Shown: piece after piece, positions 7,610-14,566 of the stretch
How positions within the stretch are numbered: the stretch's first letter is position 1
How the letters are laid out: every line of letters starts with the position of its first letter
Assembly (NCBI GenBank): GCA_945787845.1
Contig: CALZJH010000013.1
Span: 1-63,194, forward strand
DNA length: 63,194 bases
From: an uncultured Woeseiaceae bacterium
GTDB taxonomy: Bacteria; Pseudomonadota; Gammaproteobacteria; Steroidobacterales; Woeseiaceae
Reading direction: 5' to 3'
Position numbers and translations under genes: made by a program
The notes under the pieces: model-generated
Databases searched by the model: none
What the model saw: the letters and a program-made list of their open reading frames with translations, nothing else
Told to the model about the DNA's origin: nothing

Positions 7610-8047
7610 TCAGTACTTGCCGGCCAGCTTCATGATCCATTTGTGGATAGAGTGGTAGCTTGGCTCGGGCTTGACGTACATGACCGCGCAGGTCCCGGTC
7701 CGGGCGTTCATCCCCTTGTCGCGCGCCAGGGCGAGCGCCTCGGGCGTCTCCCGCCCCATGTGAATCCAGACGTCCTTGATACCGGCGTCGGCGACCTTAG
7801 CCACCCAGTCCCTTGTGTCCTCTTTCGGCACCTCGAGGACGACAGCGTCGACCTTCGCGGGAAGACCTTCGAGTGTCGCGTAGGCGTGATCGCCCTCGAT
7901 CTCCTCCACGGAGGAGTCGACCGGGAAGACCGCCTTGCCGAGTTTCTTGAGGCCTCGATACGTCAGGATGGGAAAGTTCTGCTTGGCCTTGTCTCCGACC
8001 ACGGCGAAGCGGTCGTTCTCCCAAAAGGTCTCGTAATTGGAAGCCAT
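7610..8047 (-). CDS. CoA-binding protein (YccU-like)
   Basis: A 145-residue single-domain protein of the CoA_binding_2 (YccU/HcgE-like) family. It is a Rossmann-like CoA-binding domain as in succinyl-CoA ligase alpha chains: RFAVVGDKAK phosphate loop, the strand AVFPVDSS, VDAVVLEVPK, and IKDVWIHMGRET near the C-terminus, with the conserved Cys in RTGTCAVMY. Stand-alone members bind CoA in vitro in some cases; their cellular role is not known. Start ATG 8047 has AGAGAGGTG just upstream. Confidence 0.8.
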   Translation of the reverse strand: MASNYETFWENDRFAVVGDKAKQNFPILTYRGLKKLGKAVFPVDSSVEEIEGDHAYATLEGLPAKVDAVVLEVPKEDTRDWVAKVADAGIKDVWIHMGRETPEALALARDKGMNARTGTCAVMYVKPEPSYHSIHKWIMKLAGKY

Positions 8048-8302
8048 CGCACACCTCTCTCCAGGCAGCTGGGAAGATCAACGAAATCAGGCTTTGCCAT
8101 ACCGTCCGGGAATCCGGCGCCCGACCCGTATTGACCGTAGATCGCCAGATACCGGCACACAATAAGTAATACACGTAGGCGTCAGCTGCCGGCATTTCTC
8201 GAATAAGAACAAGTTCGGTTGGACCCTGATTTCTACAGTGCTTCAAAGCTGTTTCAGCGAAAGGCTGCTAAAATATAGCGGTTGTTCCGAGGAGATACCT
8301 GC

Positions 8303-8698
8303 ATGAAGCGGGCGGCGAGATTTAGCAGATTGGTCCCTGTTTTCCTCACTGCAGTCCTGCTCTGCGGCTGTTCGTCGTGGCAGTTGCGGGAGGCTGGCAA
8401 GAGCCTTGCCACTTCCGCTGCGGAGCAGTTGTTCATCCTCGGGATATCCGGTAAGGACGGTCTCCAGGACTATAACGATCGCAAAGAGCGAAAGTGGCGT
8501 AGTGAGAACAACCCCTATCGGCCGTCACTGACAAGGGACGAATTGATAGAGTCTTACCAGCGTGCTGAGCAATGGGAGTTCTACGACAGTATCTTGTCGA
8601 AGCAAGAGGGATACATCAGACGGAAGTTGCCAGATGCGCCGTCGGACGATCGTCTGGCTTGTTCAAACCCTGGCTTGGAGAGCTTCGGCTGCTATTGA
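8303..8698 (+). CDS. Small lipoprotein of unknown function
   Basis: A 131-residue lipoprotein. The signal (MKRAARFSRL plus hydrophobic core) ends in the lipobox LCGC with the lipidated Cys followed by Ser-Ser, which favours outer-membrane sorting. The mature part is helical and polar, with a DYNDRKERKWRSENN segment, and ends in a short Cys-containing tail (ACSNPGLESFGCY), possibly a disulphide. Start ATG 8303 was chosen over the in-frame TTG 8282 because GAGGAGA lies about seven bases before it. No family recognised. The downstream terminator at 8826 probably ends this transcript. Confidence 0.7.
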   Translation: MKRAARFSRLVPVFLTAVLLCGCSSWQLREAGKSLATSAAEQLFILGISGKDGLQDYNDRKERKWRSENNPYRPSLTRDELIESYQRAEQWEFYDSILSKQEGYIRRKLPDAPSDDRLACSNPGLESFGCY

Positions 8699-8810
8699 GT
8701 CACCAGACGGTCGGATCGCCCTGGTTGGACGGCTGCTATCGGGGAAAGTGGACGGTCAGTTATGCAGCCAGCACGAGCTGTACAGGCTTCGCGTATAGAG
8801 GCTCTGGCTT

Positions 8811-8855
8811 GCCCCCGCTCCAAAATAAACAAAGGGTCCCTTCTTGGGGCCCTTT
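8811..8855 (+). terminator. Intrinsic terminator with related GCCCCCGCTCCA leader, copy 3
   Basis: AGGGTCCC pairs with GGGGCCCT (one G-U pair, in the same place as in copy 1) around TTCTT, then TTTTT. The preceding GCCCCCGCTCCAAAATAAA is a variant of the motif at 955 and 2430: same C-run and CGCT, then CCA and an AT linker. It lies between convergent genes. Confidence 0.75.
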
Positions 8856-8856
8856 T

Positions 8857-9723
8857 TCACTCTCCTTCCGGGGCCATAAAGTGCAGGGGATCCCTGAAAA
8901 TCTGCAGGGCCCGATAGTAAAAGAGCCGGTTGGGCCGCCGGGTCTTGATGCTGAGTTTCCTGAGGAATTCGAGCTCATCCTCGCTTAGATCACTGCTTAG
9001 CACGGAGTCCTGGATGAATTCGGCGAGCCCGGGTTGATCTTCGCGTTGACTCTTTTCGTTCTTCTCAACAAATGCGAGTCTCTTTGGTTCTCCGGGAGCG
9101 AGCCTTTTGTTCAGCGTTATTTCCATATCGAAGGTCGAGAGGTCGATATCCCAGCGAGCAATGAGCGGGTCCAGGAAGGAAGCACAGTCTTCATGTGAAA
9201 TGTTGAAGATATCTGTGTCGAGGAACTCCAGGATTATGACGCGCATCTGCTCATGGGTTCTATCGCCGAGCTTAGCGACTTCTTCCAGCCACGCCTGATT
9301 GTCCAGCTCAGATTGCGCGACGCGGCTGACGACGTCCAGGAGTTTTGTTGTGACGAGCTGTTCCAGTTCACCAAATGGCTGCCGCTCGAAAATCGAACGA
9401 ATGTCCTTCTGCCTGGCGGCGACGCATTTGCGCAGGATCAGCTTGCGTGTTTCCTTGAGCAGGGCGGCCTCAGGTTCTTCGAAATCGCGCCTCAGTGCAT
9501 CCATGCGCTGTGCAACTGCCAGTTTTGCCAGTTCGCCGTTCGAAAACTTCAGGACCTTTCCCAATTTCTCGTAGATGTCCGTTCGACTCGGCGCCGGCGG
9601 CAACTTCTTGCCGGTCAACAGCTGGGATATGTAGGACTCCGTAACCTCAGCAGCTTCTGCGAGATCCTTCTGTTCCAGCCCCATCTCCTCAAGTCGGGCT
9701 TTGATGGCAGATCTGACGTCCAT
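8857..9723 (-). CDS. XRE-family HTH regulator with long C-terminal domain
   Basis: A 288-residue protein. Residues about 5-60 form a Cro/CI-type helix-turn-helix (LEQKDLAEAAEVTESYISQL, then LTGKKLPPAPSRTDIYEKLG). The remaining 220 residues are acidic-helical, with no recognisable ligand or kinase domain, and include a FLDTDIFNISHEDC segment and a Lys/Arg-rich end. ATG 9723 with GGAGAA upstream is preferred to the in-frame TTG 9738. It is divergent from the cysteine-repeat secreted protein across a 250-base region with short palindromes, so that gene (and possibly itself) is the likely target. Confidence 0.75.
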   Translation of the reverse strand: MDVRSAIKARLEEMGLEQKDLAEAAEVTESYISQLLTGKKLPPAPSRTDIYEKLGKVLKFSNGELAKLAVAQRMDALRRDFEEPEAALLKETRKLILRKCVAARQKDIRSIFERQPFGELEQLVTTKLLDVVSRVAQSELDNQAWLEEVAKLGDRTHEQMRVIILEFLDTDIFNISHEDCASFLDPLIARWDIDLSTFDMEITLNKRLAPGEPKRLAFVEKNEKSQREDQPGLAEFIQDSVLSSDLSEDELEFLRKLSIKTRRPNRLFYYRALQIFRDPLHFMAPEGE

Positions 9724-9750
9724 CGGCACGTTCTCCAAAGTTACACAAGT

Positions 9751-9816
9751 GGTTAAGTCACAAAATGCTGTCAGAAAAGACTTGACTAATCAAGTAAATT
9801 AACTAACTATGGTTAA
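9751..9816 (+). promoter_or_regulatory. Promoter with palindrome and GGTTAA repeats
   Basis: The -35-like TTGACT (9782-9787) and -10-like AACTAT (9805-9810) are 17 bp apart and read toward the cysteine-repeat gene. The -35 lies inside the palindrome CTTGA-CTAA-TCAAG (9781-9794). GGTTAA occurs at 9751 and 9811, flanking the promoter. The placement suggests operators for the divergent XRE protein; this is inference from position and symmetry. Confidence 0.45.
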
Positions 9817-9974
9817 CACCGAAATGGCGCTTCAAGAAATCTCGATCAAACGAGTTATTTGATGTGCCTTCCGAGAAAGCCCACCACTCTGCCGGCAATC
9901 CCGCCGAAGCCAAAGGAATGGCGTTCCGAGCACGTTCGACGAATGCTTGGCCGGGCACACAAAGGAACTATCCC

Positions 9975-10772
9975 ATGAACGCAACCAAGCGGTGTCTCGA
10001 TGCGGGCGCCTACCTCCTGATTCCTATGATGATCTTCGCTGGCTTAACAGGGGCAGCCCAGGCAGAAAGTGTTGAGGGCACAATTCCCGCCAACGCGAGT
10101 GCCAATGCCCATAGCAAGGGATGGCAGTGCGACAAGGGTTACAGGAAGGAGGGTAGCGAGTGTGTTGTCGTGATATTGCCGGCGGACGCGTACCTGACGG
10201 ATTCGTGGCGTGGATCGGGCTGGAAGTGCAGTTTTGGCTACAAACAAAACGGTCAGGTGTGCGATCTGGTTTCGCTGCCAGCCAATGCATATCTGAGTGC
10301 CGCGACAGGCGATAGTTGGATTTGCGCAAGAGGGTATCGGCAAGTCGACAACGCCTGCGTGGCAATCGACGTGCCGACAAACGGCTACCTTGCAGAAAGC
10401 AGCAGCGGCTCAGGTTGGACCTGCAACCGGGGTTTTCGGGCGGCAGGCAGCGCCTGCGTAGCAATTGTAGCGCCTGCAAATGCATACGTGACGTTCAGAT
10501 CCTCAGGTTCCGGCTGGGAATGCGATCGCGGCTATCGGGAAGTCGATAATGCCTGCGATGCCATCGAAGTGCCTGCAAACGGGTATTTGTCCGGGCGGTC
10601 TTACGGGAATGGCTGGAGTTGTGACCGCGGATATCGAAAAGCCAAGGAGGCATGCGTTGTTGTAGAGCTGCCGGAGAATGCGCATTTGAATTTCGCCGGC
10701 AATGATTGGGACTGTAATAAACCGTACCGCAAGCGCAATCAAGCATGTACATCAGGTGACCGAAATGACTAG
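9975..10772 (+). CDS. Secreted protein of seven tandem two-cysteine repeats
   Basis: A 265-residue exported protein. ATG 9975 (AAAGGAAC upstream) gives a Sec signal ending TGAAQA-ES; the longer frame from 9864 would bury it. The mature chain is seven repeats of about 32 residues on the plan P-x-NAYL-x(6-9)-GSGW-x-CDRGYR-x(4-5)-C-x-x-I. Each repeat has two Cys about 11 apart, one Trp next to the first Cys and an aromatic/Arg pair (GYR), so each should form a small disulphide-closed module. No catalytic motif is seen. It overlaps the next gene by 8 bases, implying co-translation with a DUF1611 enzyme, an unexpected partner for an exported repeat protein. Confidence 0.75.
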   Translation: MNATKRCLDAGAYLLIPMMIFAGLTGAAQAESVEGTIPANASANAHSKGWQCDKGYRKEGSECVVVILPADAYLTDSWRGSGWKCSFGYKQNGQVCDLVSLPANAYLSAATGDSWICARGYRQVDNACVAIDVPTNGYLAESSSGSGWTCNRGFRAAGSACVAIVAPANAYVTFRSSGSGWECDRGYREVDNACDAIEVPANGYLSGRSYGNGWSCDRGYRKAKEACVVVELPENAHLNFAGNDWDCNKPYRKRNQACTSGDRND

Positions 10773-11916
10773 ACCAGAGGCCCTTGGCCCACCAAGCTTG
10801 TCTTTGTTCGACTCGGTTTTCGCCACTCGAAAACGTACTGCCACAGCTATTGTTTATTGCGAAGCGAACTTTGGCGCCATCGATGGTAAGACCGCGAACG
10901 GGCTTGTTCGACACTCCGAGCGGTACGAAATCTTATCGGTGATCGATAGTGAAAAGGCGGGTCTGGATGCCGGCACGGTGCTCGACGGCAAACCGAACGC
11001 GATACCGATTTGCCGCGATCTCGCGGAAGCTCTTGAGAAGGCCGTCACGGTACCTGATTACTTCATTTTTGGCATGGCGCCCTCCAGCGGCATGCTTTCC
11101 CTGTATGAGCGAGGCCTGGTGCTCGAGGCCATTAGCCGTGGGATGAATATCGTTAATGGTCTTCACGAATTTCTTGGCGATGATCCCGTGTTCAAAGCCG
11201 CATGCGAGGTGAGCGATGTCGAGATCTTCGACGTGCGCAGACCTCCGGATAAGAAAGACCTGCACATGTTCACGGGCGATATTGCCCAGGTAAGCTGTCC
11301 GGTCATCGCTGTGCTTGGTACCGACTGCGCGATCGGAAAACGAACGACCGCGACGATACTGAGTCAGGCGCTCAACGATCGCGGCGTAAAGACAGTAATG
11401 ATAGGAACGGGTCAGACGGGCCTGATTCAAGGTGCCCGTTACGGCGTCGCGCTCGACGCCATTCCGTCGCAGTTTTGTGCCGGTGAACTCGAGGCGATGG
11501 TCATCAACGCATTCATGGCCGAAAGGCCCGACGTTATTCTTGTCGAGGGGCAGGGGGCTTTGAGTCACCCGGCCTTTTCGACCACGTCGTTTATTCTTCG
11601 TGGCGCCTGTCCCGATGGTGTCGTACTGCAGCATGCGCCGCATCGTAAGCATCGTTGCGACTTCCCGAAGATGGCCATGCCCGAGCCGTCTACGGAGATC
11701 AATCTCATCGAGACGTTCGCCAAGACCAAGGTAATCGGTGTGACGATAAACCATGAGAATATGAGTGATGCCGAAGTAGACTCGGCAATCCTGCGCTACG
11801 AGGATCAGCTAGGCATCCCGGCAACCGACGCACTTAGCCGATCTCCGGAGCGCCTTGTGGAAATGGTTCTTGGCGCTTACCCAAAACTCGCGGAGAAGCT
11901 GCCCGCGGCGGCGTGA
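10765..11916 (+). CDS. DUF1611 P-loop protein (DgcN-like)
   Basis: A 383-residue DUF1611 protein: an N-terminal Rossmann-like domain and a C-terminal P-loop NTPase-like domain with GTDCAIGKRTT at about residues 185-195, VLVEGQGALSHP (Walker B region) and HAPHRKHRCDF. Proteins of this family sit beside dipeptide epimerases and D-amino-acid genes, and DgcN members have been reported to N-acetylate D-glutamate; that specificity is not proven here. ATG 10765 (AGGTGA upstream) matches the family N-terminus better than ATG 10702. The stop TGA shares a base with the next gene's ATG, so it forms one operon with the racemase-like enzyme. Confidence 0.8.
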   Translation: MTRPEALGPPSLSLFDSVFATRKRTATAIVYCEANFGAIDGKTANGLVRHSERYEILSVIDSEKAGLDAGTVLDGKPNAIPICRDLAEALEKAVTVPDYFIFGMAPSSGMLSLYERGLVLEAISRGMNIVNGLHEFLGDDPVFKAACEVSDVEIFDVRRPPDKKDLHMFTGDIAQVSCPVIAVLGTDCAIGKRTTATILSQALNDRGVKTVMIGTGQTGLIQGARYGVALDAIPSQFCAGELEAMVINAFMAERPDVILVEGQGALSHPAFSTTSFILRGACPDGVVLQHAPHRKHRCDFPKMAMPEPSTEINLIETFAKTKVIGVTINHENMSDAEVDSAILRYEDQLGIPATDALSRSPERLVEMVLGAYPKLAEKLPAAA

Positions 11917-13010
11917 TGGTTGCACCGCGCCTTGAGATAGATCTGGGCAAAATACGGCACAACGCCCGCACGCTTGTTGAGCGACTGGCAAGGCGTGGCA
12001 TCTCGGTGACCGCAGTGACCAAGGCGACACTGGGTTCGCATGAGATTTCTCACGCAATGCTGCAGGGCGGTGCGACTGGATTGGGTGACTCGCGCATCGA
12101 AAACATCGAAGCAATGCGTCGTTCGCACTTGTCTGCACAAATCTCCCTGATTCGTTCACCGATGCTCAGCCAGGCGAAGCGCGTCGTGAGAAGTGCGGAT
12201 ATTAGTTTTAACACCGAGATTGCGGTCGTGAGACAGCTATCTGTCGAAGCGGGCAAGTTGGGCCGAACGCATGCGGTTGTTCTCATGGTCGAGCTTGGCG
12301 ATCTGCGCGACGGCATCATGCCGGACGATCTGGTAGCAACTGTGCGCCAGACGCTGAGTTTGCCGAACATCGTGCTCAAAGGGCTGGGCACCAATCTGGC
12401 ATGTCGCAGCGGAACCTCGCCGGATGACGCAAATATGGGCGAGTTGTCGAGGCTTGCCGCGTTGATCGAAACGACGTTTGGCATCTCGATAGAAGTTGTT
12501 TCTGGAGGGAATTCGGCCAACCTGGAATGGGTGTTCGGCAGCGAGAACATCGGGCGAGTTAATAATCTGCGCCTGGGAGAATCGATTCTGCTGGGCCGCG
12601 AAGCACTCCATCGGCACGCCATAGAGGGTTTGTACACGGATGCGATTACACTCGTCGCCGAAGTGATCGAGTTCAAATTCAAGCCGACGCAGCCCACCGG
12701 TGAGCGCGCCCAAAATGCGCTCGGAGAACGCTCGGATGTGGTAAATCGCGGGCCTATCGCACAGGCCATTCTGGCAATCGGCGTCCAGGACATCGACTTG
12801 GGTGGTTTGCAGCCTTCAGGGGGAATCGAAATCCTCGGCGGCAGCAGCGACCACCTCGTCGTAGCGTCCAGCGTCGGTCGCATAGCAGTCGGAAGTGAGA
12901 TGAGGTTCCAGCTCAATTACAGCGCACTTCTTCGTGCGATGACCTCGCCTTTTGTGACCAAGGCGTACAAATCGGCTATTCCCGTATCGGACCTGCGGCG
13001 AATAGCTTAA
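11916..13010 (+). CDS. Alanine/ornithine-racemase-family PLP enzyme
   Basis: A 364-residue fold-type III PLP enzyme of the alanine/ornithine racemase group. The N-terminal barrel starts with RLEIDLGKIRHNARTL and carries the Schiff-base lysine Lys36 in VTAVTKAT. HAVVLMVELGDLRDG, KGLGTNLACRSG and EVVSGGNSANLEW (phosphate-binding region) are family signatures, as is LRLGESILLGRE. The C-terminal beta domain is complete. The preferred amino acid (Orn, Ala, Glu or other) cannot be read from sequence. Coupling to a DUF1611 protein suggests interconversion of a D/L amino acid together with N-acylation or catabolism. Confidence 0.8.
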   Translation: MVAPRLEIDLGKIRHNARTLVERLARRGISVTAVTKATLGSHEISHAMLQGGATGLGDSRIENIEAMRRSHLSAQISLIRSPMLSQAKRVVRSADISFNTEIAVVRQLSVEAGKLGRTHAVVLMVELGDLRDGIMPDDLVATVRQTLSLPNIVLKGLGTNLACRSGTSPDDANMGELSRLAALIETTFGISIEVVSGGNSANLEWVFGSENIGRVNNLRLGESILLGREALHRHAIEGLYTDAITLVAEVIEFKFKPTQPTGERAQNALGERSDVVNRGPIAQAILAIGVQDIDLGGLQPSGGIEILGGSSDHLVVASSVGRIAVGSEMRFQLNYSALLRAMTSPFVTKAYKSAIPVSDLRRIA

Positions 13011-13059
13011 TGAATTGCGCTGGCATGCACAGGCGTGAACTTATTATCAGGATTATTAT

Positions 13060-13323
13060 ATGACAACGAAACTACACATCGGCAATTTGCCGCGCACGTC
13101 GACAGACAATGAAATTGAAGGACTGTTTCGGCCGTTCGGGCTGGTTTCTTCTTTTGTCTTTACGAAAGATTCGGCGACAGGACTTAACGCAGGTTGCGGC
13201 ACTATCGAGATGGACAGTGATGTGGCTGCGCAGTCGGCGATCGATCGACTCAACTTCAGCCAATTCGGTGGACGTACGATCGGAGTGAGCAGAGCGCGTC
13301 GTGAAGTTGGCAAGCCCAAATGA
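13060..13323 (+). CDS. Small RRM RNA-binding protein
   Basis: An 87-residue protein that is one RNA recognition motif: RNP2 is KLHIGNLP at residues 4-11, RNP1 a degenerate GCGTIEM around residues 45-51, and the last strand GRTIGVSRA. A short basic tail follows. RNP1 lacks the usual aromatic residues, so RNA affinity may be reduced. Such single-RRM proteins in bacteria are often cold-responsive. It follows the racemase by 49 bases with GGAT upstream of ATG and may have its own promoter. Confidence 0.8.
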   Translation: MTTKLHIGNLPRTSTDNEIEGLFRPFGLVSSFVFTKDSATGLNAGCGTIEMDSDVAAQSAIDRLNFSQFGGRTIGVSRARREVGKPK

Positions 13324-13372
13324 CCGAGGGAAGCAGCTTCATTCCGAAGGCGGCCATGCCGGCCTTCGAGGC

Positions 13373-14032
13373 CTATTCCGGGTCGCAACGACCTGTGTCG
13401 CTGTTCTCGTTCAGCTCGCAAAGGCTTAAGTCGTCGAAGTAGACTCCCTGGGTCCTGTCGCTGCCGGAAAAGTCGACGAACAATGTAAACGCATGGATCA
13501 TGGCCGTACCCTCAGGTGCGGTGGCGACGCCGGTGTCGAGGAAAATCCACTCGCCAACTGACGAACGTCTGTTTATTTGCGATGAGGTTTTCGCTTTGGT
13601 GGTGCCACCAGCGGTCTCAACAGTGCCCAGGTCCTTACCATTGGCATCGAAGAATGAAACCTGGAGAACGCCGAAAGCGGTCGTTCCCTCCAGAGTCGCA
13701 GGTGTCAGGCCGTAGCCGCTCAGTCTCCAGCGTGAGCCTGCCATAGCGGGAAATACCTGGTAAGCACCGGAGGCGTTGCCGACGAAAGTGGCCTGGAAAG
13801 GGACTGTCCGGCTGAAGCCGCCATTGAACATCGACTGACTACCGCTGCGGGCATGGTTCTTGGAGAACAGGCTTATTTCGAACAGTCTCCAACCGCCTTC
13901 ATCGGCTGCTGTTTGCAGTTCGAAGCCAGCGTCCTTCAGTTGACCGCTGTTCTCGCCAAAGGCGGTCGACGGGGCGCCGACGAGCGATACGATGAGGAAT
14001 GCACAAAATAGGACGATGTTTGGGTTCTTCAT
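13373..14032 (-). CDS. Secreted carbohydrate-binding-module-like protein
   Basis: A 219-residue exported protein. ATG 14032 (preceded by GGCAGG) gives a Sec signal ending STAFG-EN; the longer frame from 14062 adds ten unlikely residues. The mature part is a beta-sandwich of the CBM4/9-like or DUF642-like type: G-L-K-D-x-G-F-E, a GWRLFE strand, HARSGSQSMFNGG (the 'H-S-G-x-x-S' turn), YQVFPAMAGSRWRLSGY, and YFDDLSLCE at the end. It has no catalytic residues and probably binds a polysaccharide or serves as a surface module. The two Cys near the end could pair. Confidence 0.6.
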   Translation of the reverse strand: MKNPNIVLFCAFLIVSLVGAPSTAFGENSGQLKDAGFELQTAADEGGWRLFEISLFSKNHARSGSQSMFNGGFSRTVPFQATFVGNASGAYQVFPAMAGSRWRLSGYGLTPATLEGTTAFGVLQVSFFDANGKDLGTVETAGGTTKAKTSSQINRRSSVGEWIFLDTGVATAPEGTAMIHAFTLFVDFSGSDRTQGVYFDDLSLCELNENSDTGRCDPE

Positions 14033-14212
14033 AACCTGCCCCCTTGGTTGCCGATTTGCCAATTATACGGAAGCTCTTGCTGGGATTATCGCAGAATACT
14101 CGAGCAAGGGCCTTCAGGCGGGCCACCAATGCTACGTACGCATCGCCCGCCTTCATCGCGAACCGTGACGAGCTCCACTTCTTCCGGCCATCGGTGGTGC
14201 TAAACTGCAGCT

Positions 14213-14380
14213 ATGAAATGCAGAATTATCATCCCCGATTCAGAACTACGACCATTGCCGGGCGAGAGCTCAGCGGACGCTATTCGTCGCGCAATTGTCG
14301 GCCGACCTCTGAGTGAAGTGAGGGGCGAGCGCGGTAAGGACGAGGAAGACAAACACATTTCGCCGACGCCTCCACGCTAG
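14213..14380 (+). CDS. Possible 55-residue small protein
   Basis: A short open frame, MKCRIIIPDSELRPLPGESS at its start, with a basic middle and a charged end. It is preceded by a -10-like TAAACT at 14201 and followed 29 bases later by a strong terminator, so it could be a self-contained small transcription unit. Its ribosome-binding site is poor and it has no recognised homologue. The rest of the 534-base gap between 14033 and 14566 shows nothing else gene-like. Confidence 0.3.
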   Translation: MKCRIIIPDSELRPLPGESSADAIRRAIVGRPLSEVRGERGKDEEDKHISPTPPR

Positions 14381-14408
14381 AGCGGCCTGCTCGTCGCCAA
14401 TGGATACG

Positions 14409-14436
14409 AAGGGCCGGTCATGGGGCCCTTTTTTAT
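14409..14436 (+). terminator. Intrinsic terminator before the kinase gene
   Basis: AAGGGCC pairs with GGCCCTT around GGTCATGG, followed by a run of six T including the stem end. It lies 131 bases upstream of the kinase start and ends whatever is transcribed from about 14200. The preceding CGTCGCCAATGGATACG loosely resembles the CGCTACCA-type leaders at 955 and 2430. Confidence 0.75.
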
Positions 14437-14566
14437 TTCACAGGCGGGGCGGTCCTTGTGTAGCGAAAGCCACCTCTTTTTCGAGGGCATCAATCGGCAT
14501 TTCCGTCTCCTGCCCCAATCGGGCATACTCACGGCAGCAAACCAACAAAAATAAGAGCTTTAAGCC

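Noticed and set aside
9253..9756. 167-codon plus-strand frame
   Set aside because: Antisense to the XRE regulator, which has a clear HTH and start.
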